64,000 nucleotides of DNA from Kurthia huakuii LAM0618 (GTDB lineage Bacteria > Bacillota > Bacilli > Bacillales_A > Planococcaceae). The stretch covers positions 248,001-312,000 of the forward strand of contig NZ_AYTB01000007.1 of assembly GCF_000505545.1 (NCBI RefSeq), read 5' to 3'. Numbering within the stretch: the stretch's first letter is position 1; each line of letters starts with the position of its first letter. The notes below the pieces were generated by a model, which saw only the letters and a program-made list of their open reading frames with translations, was not told the DNA's origin and did no database searches. The position numbers and the translations under genes were made by a program. Below are positions 57,332 to 64,000 of the stretch, piece by piece.

Positions 57332-58243
57332 ATGCACGGTATTTTACCTTTATGGAAAGAGCGCGGAATGACATCACATGACTGCGTATTTAAAGTACGA
57401 AAAATTTTAAGAATGAAAAAGGTTGGACATACTGGAACGCTTGATCCAGGAGTAGATGGTGTATTACCAATTTGCTTAGGGAATGCAACTCGCTTAGCGG
57501 AATATATTACAGATGCAGGGAAAATATATGAAGCCATCATATCAATTGGCCGTTCAACAACAACTGAAGATGCAGAGGGGGATACAGTTGAAGAGAATCG
57601 CACTGCAAAAAACTTTTCTCGCAAAGAATTAGAAGCTGTTTTTGAGCAACTAACAGGAACGATTACACAAACACCGCCAATGTATTCGGCAGTTAAAGTG
57701 AATGGTCGCAAGTTATATGAATATGCGCGCGCTGGACAAACCGTTGAACGACCAAGTCGCCAAGTGTCTATTTCTCGTATCGAATTATTAGAGAATCATG
57801 AGACGTTCTCTGGCGATGAAGTGACATTTTCTGTGCGGATTCATTGCGGGAAAGGGACATATATTCGTACGTTAGCAGTTCAAATGGGTGAATTATTAGG
57901 ATATCCCGCGCATATGGCAAAGCTGACGCGTGTGATGTCAGGAAGTTATACACGCGAACAATGTGTGACGTTAGCAGAATTACAAGTGTTAGCTGATGAA
58001 GAACGTTTAACAGAGGTCATTCGACCATTAGAGACAGCGCTAACTGAATTTCCACATCAAGAAATAACTATACAAAATGAAAAACAAGTCAAAAACGGCA
58101 TGGTCCTTCCTATGCATTCAAAATTAAGTGAACATGATAAACTAGTATTTACAGAACAAGAAAAAGCAGTGGCGGTATATGTAAAACATCCGTCTAAAGA
58201 AGGACAAATGAAACCAGAAAAAATGTTTCCAAACATAGATTAG
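57332..58243 (+). CDS. truB: tRNA pseudouridine-55 synthase
   Basis: Makes pseudouridine at tRNA position 55. ATG 57332 is seven bases after AAAGGAG; ATG 57326 is too close. It has 303 residues. The catalytic Asp38 is in GHTGTLDPGVDGVLP. RLAEYITDAGKIYEA and IHCGKGTYIRTLA are further signatures, and a C-terminal PUA-like region (about 245-300) is present. A 7-bp hairpin (GCTATTC...GAATAGC) lies just before the binding site. Confidence 0.97.
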   Translation: MHGILPLWKERGMTSHDCVFKVRKILRMKKVGHTGTLDPGVDGVLPICLGNATRLAEYITDAGKIYEAIISIGRSTTTEDAEGDTVEENRTAKNFSRKELEAVFEQLTGTITQTPPMYSAVKVNGRKLYEYARAGQTVERPSRQVSISRIELLENHETFSGDEVTFSVRIHCGKGTYIRTLAVQMGELLGYPAHMAKLTRVMSGSYTREQCVTLAELQVLADEERLTEVIRPLETALTEFPHQEITIQNEKQVKNGMVLPMHSKLSEHDKLVFTEQEKAVAVYVKHPSKEGQMKPEKMFPNID

Positions 58244-58255
58244 GAGGAACGTTCA

Positions 58256-59206
58256 ATGCAAGTGATTCAATTGATGTATCCACATCACATTCATGCGGAT
58301 GAAGTGAGTGGCCCTTATTCACTCGCATTAGGTTTTTTTGACGGCGTACATAGAGGTCATCAAAAGGTAATCAATGCAGCGAAAGAAATCGCCCAACAAA
58401 CAAATACAAAATTAGCGGTAATGACATTTGACCCGCATCCATCACTCGTATTAGGGGGACGGAAAGAAGCAATTTTTTATATTACACCGCTTCAGCAAAA
58501 AATTGAGATTTTGGAGAACCTTGGCGTTGATACATTATTTGTTGTTCGTTTCACATCAGATTTTGCAAAGCTAAGTCCGGAAGATTTTGTTCAATTATTC
58601 GTACGTGACCTACATGTTCAACATGTGACCGCAGGGTTTGATTATACATTTGGTAGCAGAGGTTGCGGTAATATGGATGTTATGAAGCAACTTTGCGGGA
58701 CGGAAATTTCAGTGAAAGTTGTCGAAAAATTAGAGGATGGTGATGACAAGGTGAGTTCAACACGTATTCGAGGGTTATTAAAAGATGGGAATATTGAAGA
58801 AGTTCAAACATTATTAGGCCGACCCTACCAAACGCCAGGTGTTGTCGTACATGGTGATAAGCGTGGGCGTCAAATTGGATTCCCAACAGCGAATGTTCAA
58901 GTACCTGAAGGAACATTTATTCCTGCCAATGGTGTCTATGTAGTGAAAATTCGTGTACAAGATGAATGGTATGAAGGCATGTGTAATATTGGGTTCAAAC
59001 CGACTTTTAAAAACCCAGATGAAAAGCTTTTAACAATTGAAGTAAACATTTTTGATTTTGATCGTAATATTTATGGAGAAGAGGTAGCAATCGATTGGTA
59101 TAAACGTTTACGTGATGAACAACGTTTTAATGGTATTGATGCGCTGATTGCACAGCTTCAAGCAGACAAAGAGCACTGTGTTGCATATTTTGATGCACAA
59201 AAATAA
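58256..59206 (+). CDS. ribF: Bifunctional riboflavin kinase/FAD synthetase
   Basis: Converts riboflavin to FMN and then FAD (called RibC in B. subtilis). It has 316 residues. FAD-synthetase domain (1-185) with LGFFDGVHRGHQKVI, MTFDPHPSLVLG and GFDYTFGSRGCGN, and VSSTRIRGLL. The riboflavin-kinase domain (about 185-310) has GDKRGRQIGFPTANVQVPEG. TTAGGAGG precedes the ATG, 12 bases after truB, forming a two-gene unit. Confidence 0.97.
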   Translation: MQVIQLMYPHHIHADEVSGPYSLALGFFDGVHRGHQKVINAAKEIAQQTNTKLAVMTFDPHPSLVLGGRKEAIFYITPLQQKIEILENLGVDTLFVVRFTSDFAKLSPEDFVQLFVRDLHVQHVTAGFDYTFGSRGCGNMDVMKQLCGTEISVKVVEKLEDGDDKVSSTRIRGLLKDGNIEEVQTLLGRPYQTPGVVVHGDKRGRQIGFPTANVQVPEGTFIPANGVYVVKIRVQDEWYEGMCNIGFKPTFKNPDEKLLTIEVNIFDFDRNIYGEEVAIDWYKRLRDEQRFNGIDALIAQLQADKEHCVAYFDAQK

Positions 59207-59216
59207 TACACGTTAG

Positions 59217-59250
59217 AAGGGAATGGTCAATGCTGACGGTTCCTTTTTTG
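59217..59250 (+). terminator. Terminator after ribF
   Basis: An imperfect stem (AAGGGAAT...GGTTCCTT with GTCA/TGAC inner pairing) followed by six T. Confidence 0.75.
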
Positions 59251-59299
59251 TTTTGTCAAAAGCTGTGAATATAGTTGCAACAGAAAGCCTTTATATGAT

Positions 59300-59400
59300 A
59301 CACTTCTTTAAGTGATTTAATCACGGACAACCATTACTTGGTCAATCGATTCTCCAACGATGAACTCAGTAAATGGGGGTTTTTATAATTTTAGGAGGTG
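59300..59400 (+). promoter_or_regulatory. Structured leader of rpsO
   Basis: The upstream region contains small inverted repeats: GTGATTTAATCAC near 59312-59324, GACAA..TTGGTC near 59326-59343 and ATCG..CGAT near 59346-59361. Then GGGGGTTTTTATAA. S15 leaders with autoregulatory function are known in related bacteria, but the family match is not certain. A possible TTGCAA at 59275 could be the -35. Confidence 0.4.
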
Positions 59401-59406
59401 TAGAGC

Positions 59407-59676
59407 ATGGCTCTAACAAAAGAACGTAAAAACGAAATCATCGCGGAATTCCGCACACACGAAAGTGATACTGGTTCTCCAGAAGTACAAATCGCTGTAT
59501 TAACTGCAGAAATCAACTTATTAAACGATCACTTACGTACACACAAAAAGGATCACCACTCTCGTCGCGGTTTATTCAAAATGGTAGGTCGTCGTCGTAA
59601 CCTATTAAAATATCTTCGTGAAAACGATGTAACTCGTTACCGCGAAACTATCCAAAAATTAGGTTTACGTCGCTAG
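59407..59676 (+). CDS. rpsO: 30S ribosomal protein S15
   Basis: Binds the 16S three-way junction. It has 89 residues, the exact family length. [20 protein letters not shown] at the start, [19 protein letters not shown], and [34 protein letters not shown] precedes the ATG. A terminator separates it from pnp. Confidence 0.98.
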   Translation: MALTKERKNEIIAEFRTHESDTGSPEVQIAVLTAEINLLNDHLRTHKKDHHSRRGLFKMVGRRRNLLKYLRENDVTRYRETIQKLGLRR

Positions 59677-59693
59677 AATTTAATTCAGCACAC

Positions 59694-59718
59694 AAAAGCG
59701 GGCTCGCCCCGCTTTTTC
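59694..59718 (+). terminator. Terminator after rpsO
   Basis: AAAAGCGGG and CCCGCTTTT form a 9-bp stem with a short loop and T run. Confidence 0.88.
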
Positions 59719-59829
59719 TTATGTTTTCAAACATTTCCTAGATGTTAAAAATGATAAATTTTGATAAAATATACTATTACATAGATAAAAAATGGCGTTA
59801 GATAATTGTAGAGAGGAGTTCATTTTACA

Positions 59830-61950
59830 ATGAGCGAAAAAAAGGTTTATACCTATGAATGGGCTGGTCGTCCGCTTCAAATTGAAGTCGGTCAATTAGC
59901 AAAACAAGCAAACGGTGCAGTAATGGTTCGTTATGGCGATACAGCTGTGTTATGTAATGCGACAGCATCAAAGAAACCAAAGCAAACGGATTTTTTCCCA
60001 TTAACAGTAAACTATGAAGAAAAAATGTATGCGGCGGGTAAAATTCCGGGAGGCTTTATTAAACGCGAAGGTCGTGCTTCAGAGAAGGCAATTTTAACAT
60101 CACGCTTAATTGACCGCCCAATTCGCCCATTATTCCCAGATGGCTTCCGTAATGAAGTACAAGTTATTTCAATGGTTATGTCGGCAGACTCAAATTGTTC
60201 AACTGAAATGGCCGCGATGCTTGGTTCTTCTTTAGCGCTAATGATATCTGATATTCCATTTGACGGTCCAATTGCAGGTGTGCAAATTGGTTTGATTGAT
60301 GGCGAATTTATCGTTAATCCAACCCCGGAACAAGAGGCTGTGTCATTAATTAGCTTAGCCGTAGCAGGTACAAAAGAAGCGATTAATATGGTAGAAGCAG
60401 GTGCATTAGAAGTTCCTGAAGAAACAATGCTTGAAGCAATTTTATTCGGTCATGAAGAAATCAAAAAAGTGATTGCTTTTCAAGAAATCATTGCTGCTGA
60501 ATGTGGCAAAGAAAAAATGACTGTTGAACTACACGAATTAGATGCGGCACTTGTTGCAGAAATTAATGTAGCATATGAAACGCAAATGGTTGCGGCTATT
60601 CAAACGTATGAAAAACATGCTCGCGATGAAGCAATCGAAGCGGTAAAAGCAGTAGTAATCGAAGCATATACTGAAAAAATTGGTGATGCTGATGATGTGG
60701 AAGACCAATTAAAACAAGTTTCACAAGTGTTAGATAAAATGGTTAAGGATGAAGTTCGCCGCTTAATTACCGATGAAAAAATTCGTCCAGATGGTCGTAA
60801 GTTAGATGAAATTCGTCCACTTTCTTCGGAAGTTAATTTACTTCCTCGCGCTCATGGTTCAGGTTTATTTACGCGTGGTCAAACACAAGCATTATCTGTT
60901 TGTACGTTAGGGTCTTTATCGGAAGTGCAATTAATTGATGGCTTAGGTGTGGAAGAAAATAAACGCTTTATGCATCATTATAACTTCCCTCAATTCTCAG
61001 TTGGTGAAGTTGGTCCAATGCGTGGCCCTGGTCGTCGTGAGATTGGTCACGGTGCATTAGGAGAACGCGCGTTGTTGGCTGTTATTCCGGACGAAAAAGA
61101 TTTCCCATATACAATTCGTTGTGTATCAGAAGTTCTTGAATCAAATGGTTCTACGTCACAAGCCTCTATTTGTGGTTCATGTCTAGCAATGATGGATGCA
61201 GGTGTACCGTTAAAAGCTCCTGTAGCGGGTATTGCTATGGGACTTGTGAAAAAAGGCGAGAACTATGCTGTATTAACGGATATTCAAGGAATGGAAGACC
61301 ACCTTGGCGATATGGACTTTAAAGTAGCTGGTACTGCTAAAGGTGTTACAGCACTTCAAATGGATATTAAAATCGACGGAATTAACCGTGCGATTTTAGA
61401 GGAAGCATTAGAGCAAGCGAAACGTGGTCGTATGATTATTTTAGATTCAATGCTTGCAACATTGGCAGAGCCTCGTACCGTATTATCAACACATGCACCT
61501 AAAATTCAAAAAATGCAAATTAAACCAGAAAAGATTCGTGATGTTATTGGACCTGGTGGTAAGCAAATTAATAAAATTATTGATGCAACGGGCGTTAAAA
61601 TTGATACAGAACAAAATGGTACAATCTTTATTGCTTCTGTTGACGAAGAGATGATTCAAAAAGCGCAAGAGATGATTGAAGGAATTGTCCGCGAAGCACA
61701 AGTAGGTGAATATTACTTAGGTAAAGTAAAACGTATCGAAAAATTCGGCGCATTTTTAGAAATCTTCCCTGGTAAAGATGGTCTACTGCACATTTCTGAA
61801 ATTCAAGAAGAACGTACAAACAACGTAGAAGATGTCTTGAAATTAGGTGATGAATTACGTGTGAAATGTATTGAAATTGATGCAAAACATCGCGTGAATT
61901 TATCGCGAAAAGTTGTACTTCAAGAAGAGAACGCAACTGAAGAAGTATAA
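59830..61950 (+). CDS. pnp: Polyribonucleotide nucleotidyltransferase
   Basis: Phosphorolytic 3'-5' exoribonuclease, main mRNA decay enzyme. It has 706 residues. Two RNase PH-like domains (about 10-215 and 310-540) are separated by an alpha-helical region. [15 protein letters not shown] and [20 protein letters not shown] carry active-site residues. The KH domain ([20 protein letters not shown], near 560) and S1 domain ([20 protein letters not shown], near 630) end the protein. AGAGAGGAG precedes the ATG. Confidence 0.98.
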   Translation: MSEKKVYTYEWAGRPLQIEVGQLAKQANGAVMVRYGDTAVLCNATASKKPKQTDFFPLTVNYEEKMYAAGKIPGGFIKREGRASEKAILTSRLIDRPIRPLFPDGFRNEVQVISMVMSADSNCSTEMAAMLGSSLALMISDIPFDGPIAGVQIGLIDGEFIVNPTPEQEAVSLISLAVAGTKEAINMVEAGALEVPEETMLEAILFGHEEIKKVIAFQEIIAAECGKEKMTVELHELDAALVAEINVAYETQMVAAIQTYEKHARDEAIEAVKAVVIEAYTEKIGDADDVEDQLKQVSQVLDKMVKDEVRRLITDEKIRPDGRKLDEIRPLSSEVNLLPRAHGSGLFTRGQTQALSVCTLGSLSEVQLIDGLGVEENKRFMHHYNFPQFSVGEVGPMRGPGRREIGHGALGERALLAVIPDEKDFPYTIRCVSEVLESNGSTSQASICGSCLAMMDAGVPLKAPVAGIAMGLVKKGENYAVLTDIQGMEDHLGDMDFKVAGTAKGVTALQMDIKIDGINRAILEEALEQAKRGRMIILDSMLATLAEPRTVLSTHAPKIQKMQIKPEKIRDVIGPGGKQINKIIDATGVKIDTEQNGTIFIASVDEEMIQKAQEMIEGIVREAQVGEYYLGKVKRIEKFGAFLEIFPGKDGLLHISEIQEERTNNVEDVLKLGDELRVKCIEIDAKHRVNLSRKVVLQEENATEEV

Positions 61951-61962
61951 CAGCTTCGTGTT

Positions 61963-61997
61963 AAAAAGTGCGATACGCAGTGTATCGCGCTTTTTTT
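61963..61997 (+). terminator. Terminator after pnp
   Basis: AAAAAGTGCGATAC pairs with GTATCGCGCTTTTT with one G-U pair, followed by T run. Confidence 0.92.
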
Positions 61998-62042
61998 GTG
62001 CCATTGTGCTATAGTAGGCGAAGTGAAATGAACGATTAAAGT

Positions 62043-62094
62043 GAGGTGAAAGCTGTTAATTTAATCCGAGAGATGAATTAACAGATTAATAATG
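62043..62094 (+). promoter_or_regulatory. Shine-Dalgarno and start codon of mlpA bridged by a hairpin
   Basis: GAGGTG (62043-62048) is 43 bases from the ATG at 62092. A perfect 9-bp stem, CTGTTAATT (62053-62061) with AATTAACAG (62076-62084), lies between. Folded, the gap is about 11 bases. Alternatively a short leader peptide frame (GTG 62046 to TAA 62081, 11 codons) could start at this site. Confidence 0.55.
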
Positions 62095-63318
62095 ACAACT
62101 AAAATAGTTTGCCCAAATGGCTTACGAATTGTTACAGAAAAATTACCGCATATGCGCTCGGTAGCAATTGGTATATTTGTTAATGTAGGTTCGCGTTATG
62201 AGAAAGCTGAAGATAACGGCTTAACACATTTTATAGAACATATGCTTTTTAAAGGGACTGCTACGCGTACAGCAAAGCAATTAGCGGAAGAGTTTGACCG
62301 CTTAGGTGCACAAACAAATGCATTTACATCGAAAGATCAAACGTGTTATTATGCGGTGTCATTAGATTATGAAGCGCGCAAAACAATTGCGCTATTAGCA
62401 GATTTATTTTTCAACTCAGCGTTTCGTGAAGAGGATATTGAAAAGGAACGTCAAGTTATTCTAGAAGAAATTGCGATGAGTGAAGATGATCCAGAAGATA
62501 GTGTAGATGAACGATTATGGCAGACGATGTTTGAAGGCTCGCAAATGGCTGCGCCAATTTTAGGAACCGAACAAACATTGAGTACCTTTACAAGAGAAAA
62601 AATTAAGGCGTTTATGGCTGAGCATTATACGCCAAGTGAAGTCGTTATTTCGCTTGCTGGTAATATTGATGAAGAATTGATTGAATACGTGGTCGAAACA
62701 TTTAACCAATTCAATAATGAAGCACGTCAACAAGTGCAGCATACAAAACCCGCGTTTCATGCGAATAATGTGGAACGTAATATGGCGATTGAACAGGCGC
62801 ATCTTGTATTAGGTTACGAAGGATTAGCTGTAACAGACCCAGATATCGTAAGTTTGCTCGTATTAAACAATATTATCGGGGACTCGATGTCATCGCGTCT
62901 ATTCCAAAAAGTACGAGAAGAAAAAGCATTAGCATATAGCGTTTACTCTTATTATTCTTCGTATGAAGATATGGGCGCATGGATGGTTTATGGTGGAACG
63001 TCGATGAAACAACTTGCTCAAATGGAAGAAACCATTTTAGCAGTCATTGCTGATATTATTGCTCATGGCGTCACAGAGGAAGAAATTCAACGTGCTAAAA
63101 TTCAATTAGAAAGTGGTTTATTATTAGGTTTAGAAACAAGTTTTGATTATATGAACCGCAATGCACGTAATGAAATCACATATGGAGAGAATCGTACAGT
63201 CGAACAATCTTTAAAAGAGTTAGCTGTTGTATCGAGTCAAAGTGTAACACGCGTTATTCAACGAATTTTGACGAAACCATATGCACGCTCAGCGATTTTT
63301 AGCAAGCAAGAAAAATAA
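62092..63318 (+). CDS. mlpA: M16 family zinc metalloprotease (MlpA/YmxG)
   Basis: Insulinase-type peptidase; in B. subtilis MlpA lies downstream of pnp and affects exoprotease genes. It has 408 residues. Inverted zinc motif HFIEH with His46, Glu49, His50 and the distal glutamate region ERQVILEEIAMSEDDPED are present, so it should be active. The C-terminal M16 domain contains SSRLFQKVREEKALAYSVYS. The start agrees with homologues (M-x-x-x-x-CPNGLRIV). A large terminator follows. Confidence 0.92.
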   Translation: MTTKIVCPNGLRIVTEKLPHMRSVAIGIFVNVGSRYEKAEDNGLTHFIEHMLFKGTATRTAKQLAEEFDRLGAQTNAFTSKDQTCYYAVSLDYEARKTIALLADLFFNSAFREEDIEKERQVILEEIAMSEDDPEDSVDERLWQTMFEGSQMAAPILGTEQTLSTFTREKIKAFMAEHYTPSEVVISLAGNIDEELIEYVVETFNQFNNEARQQVQHTKPAFHANNVERNMAIEQAHLVLGYEGLAVTDPDIVSLLVLNNIIGDSMSSRLFQKVREEKALAYSVYSYYSSYEDMGAWMVYGGTSMKQLAQMEETILAVIADIIAHGVTEEEIQRAKIQLESGLLLGLETSFDYMNRNARNEITYGENRTVEQSLKELAVVSSQSVTRVIQRILTKPYARSAIFSKQEK

Positions 63319-63360
63319 AAGAAATGGCGTGAATAAATAAATTTACTCCATTTCTTTTTT
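63317..63360 (+). terminator. Terminator after mlpA
   Basis: AAAAGAAATGG (63317-63327) with CCATTTCTTTT (63348-63358), a further inner stem, and T run. Confidence 0.82.
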
Positions 63361-63418
63361 GTATGCAAAATGCACATATTTTATAGCGTTATTATCGCTG
63401 ATTTTCTTGAAAAAAAGG

Positions 63419-63432
63419 TGTAAGCGCTTTAA
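63419..63432 (+). promoter_or_regulatory. CcpA-binding (cre) site upstream of asd
   Basis: TGTAAGCGCTTTAA matches the cre consensus TGWAANCGNTNWCA at 13 of 14 positions. Its centre is about 75 bases before the predicted transcription start, a position more typical of activation than repression. Confidence 0.6.
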
Positions 63433-63465
63433 AGTGAGGGAATATCCGAAATAGTCGGATTATTA

Positions 63466-63494
63466 TACACAATAATACATTAATGTGATACAAT
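63466..63494 (+). promoter_or_regulatory. Candidate promoter of asd
   Basis: TACACA (63466-63471), 17-base spacer, TACAAT (63489-63494) with an extended TGA before it. Upstream, TCCGA-AATAG-TCGGA is a small hairpin. Confidence 0.55.
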
Positions 63495-63537
63495 AACGCC
63501 AATTATAGTTTTTTATAAACATAGGGAGAGATGGATG

Positions 63538-64000
63538 ATGACGAAAAAATTAACAGTAGCAGTTGTCGGTGCTACAGGAGCAGTAGGAACAAAAATGATG
63601 GAGCAACTTTCAAAGCGAAAGTTTCCAATAGGTAAGTTGAAGTTGCTTGCTTCAAAGCGTTCTGCTGGCAAGGAGTTATCATTCAATGGTGAAACGTACG
63701 TGCTTGAGGAAGCAACGCCTGAAGCATTTGAAGGTGTCGATGTGGCGTTATTCTCAGCAGGGGGTTCTGTATCGACTGCATTAGCACATGCAGCAGCAGA
63801 GCGCGGTGCGGTTGTTATTGATAATACAAGTGCATTCCGTATGGATCCAGATGTTCCGCTTGTTGTACCAGAAGTAAACCGTGCAGACATTAAAGAACAT
63901 AAAGGAATTATTGCAAATCCAAACTGTTCAACAATTCAAATGATGGTTGCCCTTGAACCAATTCGCCAAGCATACGGTTTAAACAACTTAATCGTATCGA
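63538..64000 (+). CDS. asd: Aspartate-semialdehyde dehydrogenase, N-terminal part (3' end outside window)
   Basis: NADPH-dependent enzyme of the lysine/threonine/methionine and diaminopimelate route. The first 154 codons are in the window. Nucleotide fold [18 protein letters not shown] at the start, and catalytic Cys130 in [13 protein letters not shown] 63538 is eight bases after AGGGAGAG; ATG 63531 is out of frame. In B. subtilis asd is preceded by dpaA and dpaB, which are absent here. Confidence 0.95.
   Translation, partial: MTKKLTVAVVGATGAVGTKMMEQLSKRKFPIGKLKLLASKRSAGKELSFNGETYVLEEATPEAFEGVDVALFSAGGSVSTALAHAAAERGAVVIDNTSAFRMDPDVPLVVPEVNRADIKEHKGIIANPNCSTIQMMVALEPIRQAYGLNNLIVS

Noticed and set aside
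59761-59775. Promoter before pnp (TGATAAAAT / TATACT)
   Set aside because: AT-rich region with several -10 look-alikes but no -35 at proper distance; not decisive.

Overview
The window is a low-GC Gram-positive (Bacillales) core chromosome segment. Gene order (topA-trmFO-xerC-hslVU-codY, a fla/che operon ending in sigD and swrB, rpsB-tsf-pyrH-frr-uppS-cdsA-dxr-rseP-proS-polC, rimP-nusA-rnpM-ylxQ-infB-ylxP-rbfA-truB-ribF-rpsO-pnp, then mlpA and asd) and protein similarity recalled from Bacillus subtilis point to the Planococcaceae, for example a Kurthia- or Lysinibacillus-like bacterium. Every intact gene is on the + strand. The spore genes that in B. subtilis lie around mlpA (ylxY, ymxH, dpaA, dpaB) are absent between pnp and asd, which would fit a non-sporulating lineage; that is inference.

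Layout. 1-6.8 kb: the 3' part of topoisomerase I, tRNA methyltransferase trmFO, then xerC-hslV-hslU-codY. 6.8-7.4 kb: tandem hairpins, a dead fragment of an IS1182-type transposase on the minus strand, and the probable promoter region of the motility operon. 7.4-35.7 kb: one continuous fla/che operon coding for the basal body, the switch, the type III export gate, hook assembly, FlhF/FlhG placement factors, the chemotaxis proteins CheY/B/A/W/C/D, the motility sigma factor and SwrB, plus two small proteins I cannot name. 35.7-45 kb: ribosomal protein S2, EF-Ts, UMP kinase, ribosome recycling factor, isoprenoid and phospholipid genes, RseP and prolyl-tRNA synthetase, with terminators between groups. 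45-52 kb: DNA polymerase PolC, split by a group II intron. 52-62 kb: the nusA-infB operon and its RNA-metabolism neighbours through pnp. 62-64 kb: an M16 zinc peptidase and the beginning of aspartate-semialdehyde dehydrogenase.

The most striking feature is a 2.65-kb group II intron (48017-50669) that cuts the essential replicative polymerase gene polC inside the Asn codon directly after its catalytic Asp-Ile-Asp-Leu motif. Removing the intron restores a full 1443-residue PolC. The intron encodes a reverse transcriptase/maturase with a C-terminal HNH nuclease, so replication in this cell should depend on RNA splicing.

Other observations: two genes (swrD and mlpA) have the Shine-Dalgarno sequence 31 and 43 nt from the start codon, with a perfect hairpin between that would restore normal spacing; a 127-nt multibranched RNA-like element lies before infB, whose product lacks the usual N-terminal domain; and FlgD carries an apparent internal domain duplication. 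I found no rRNA, tRNA, CRISPR array or prophage.
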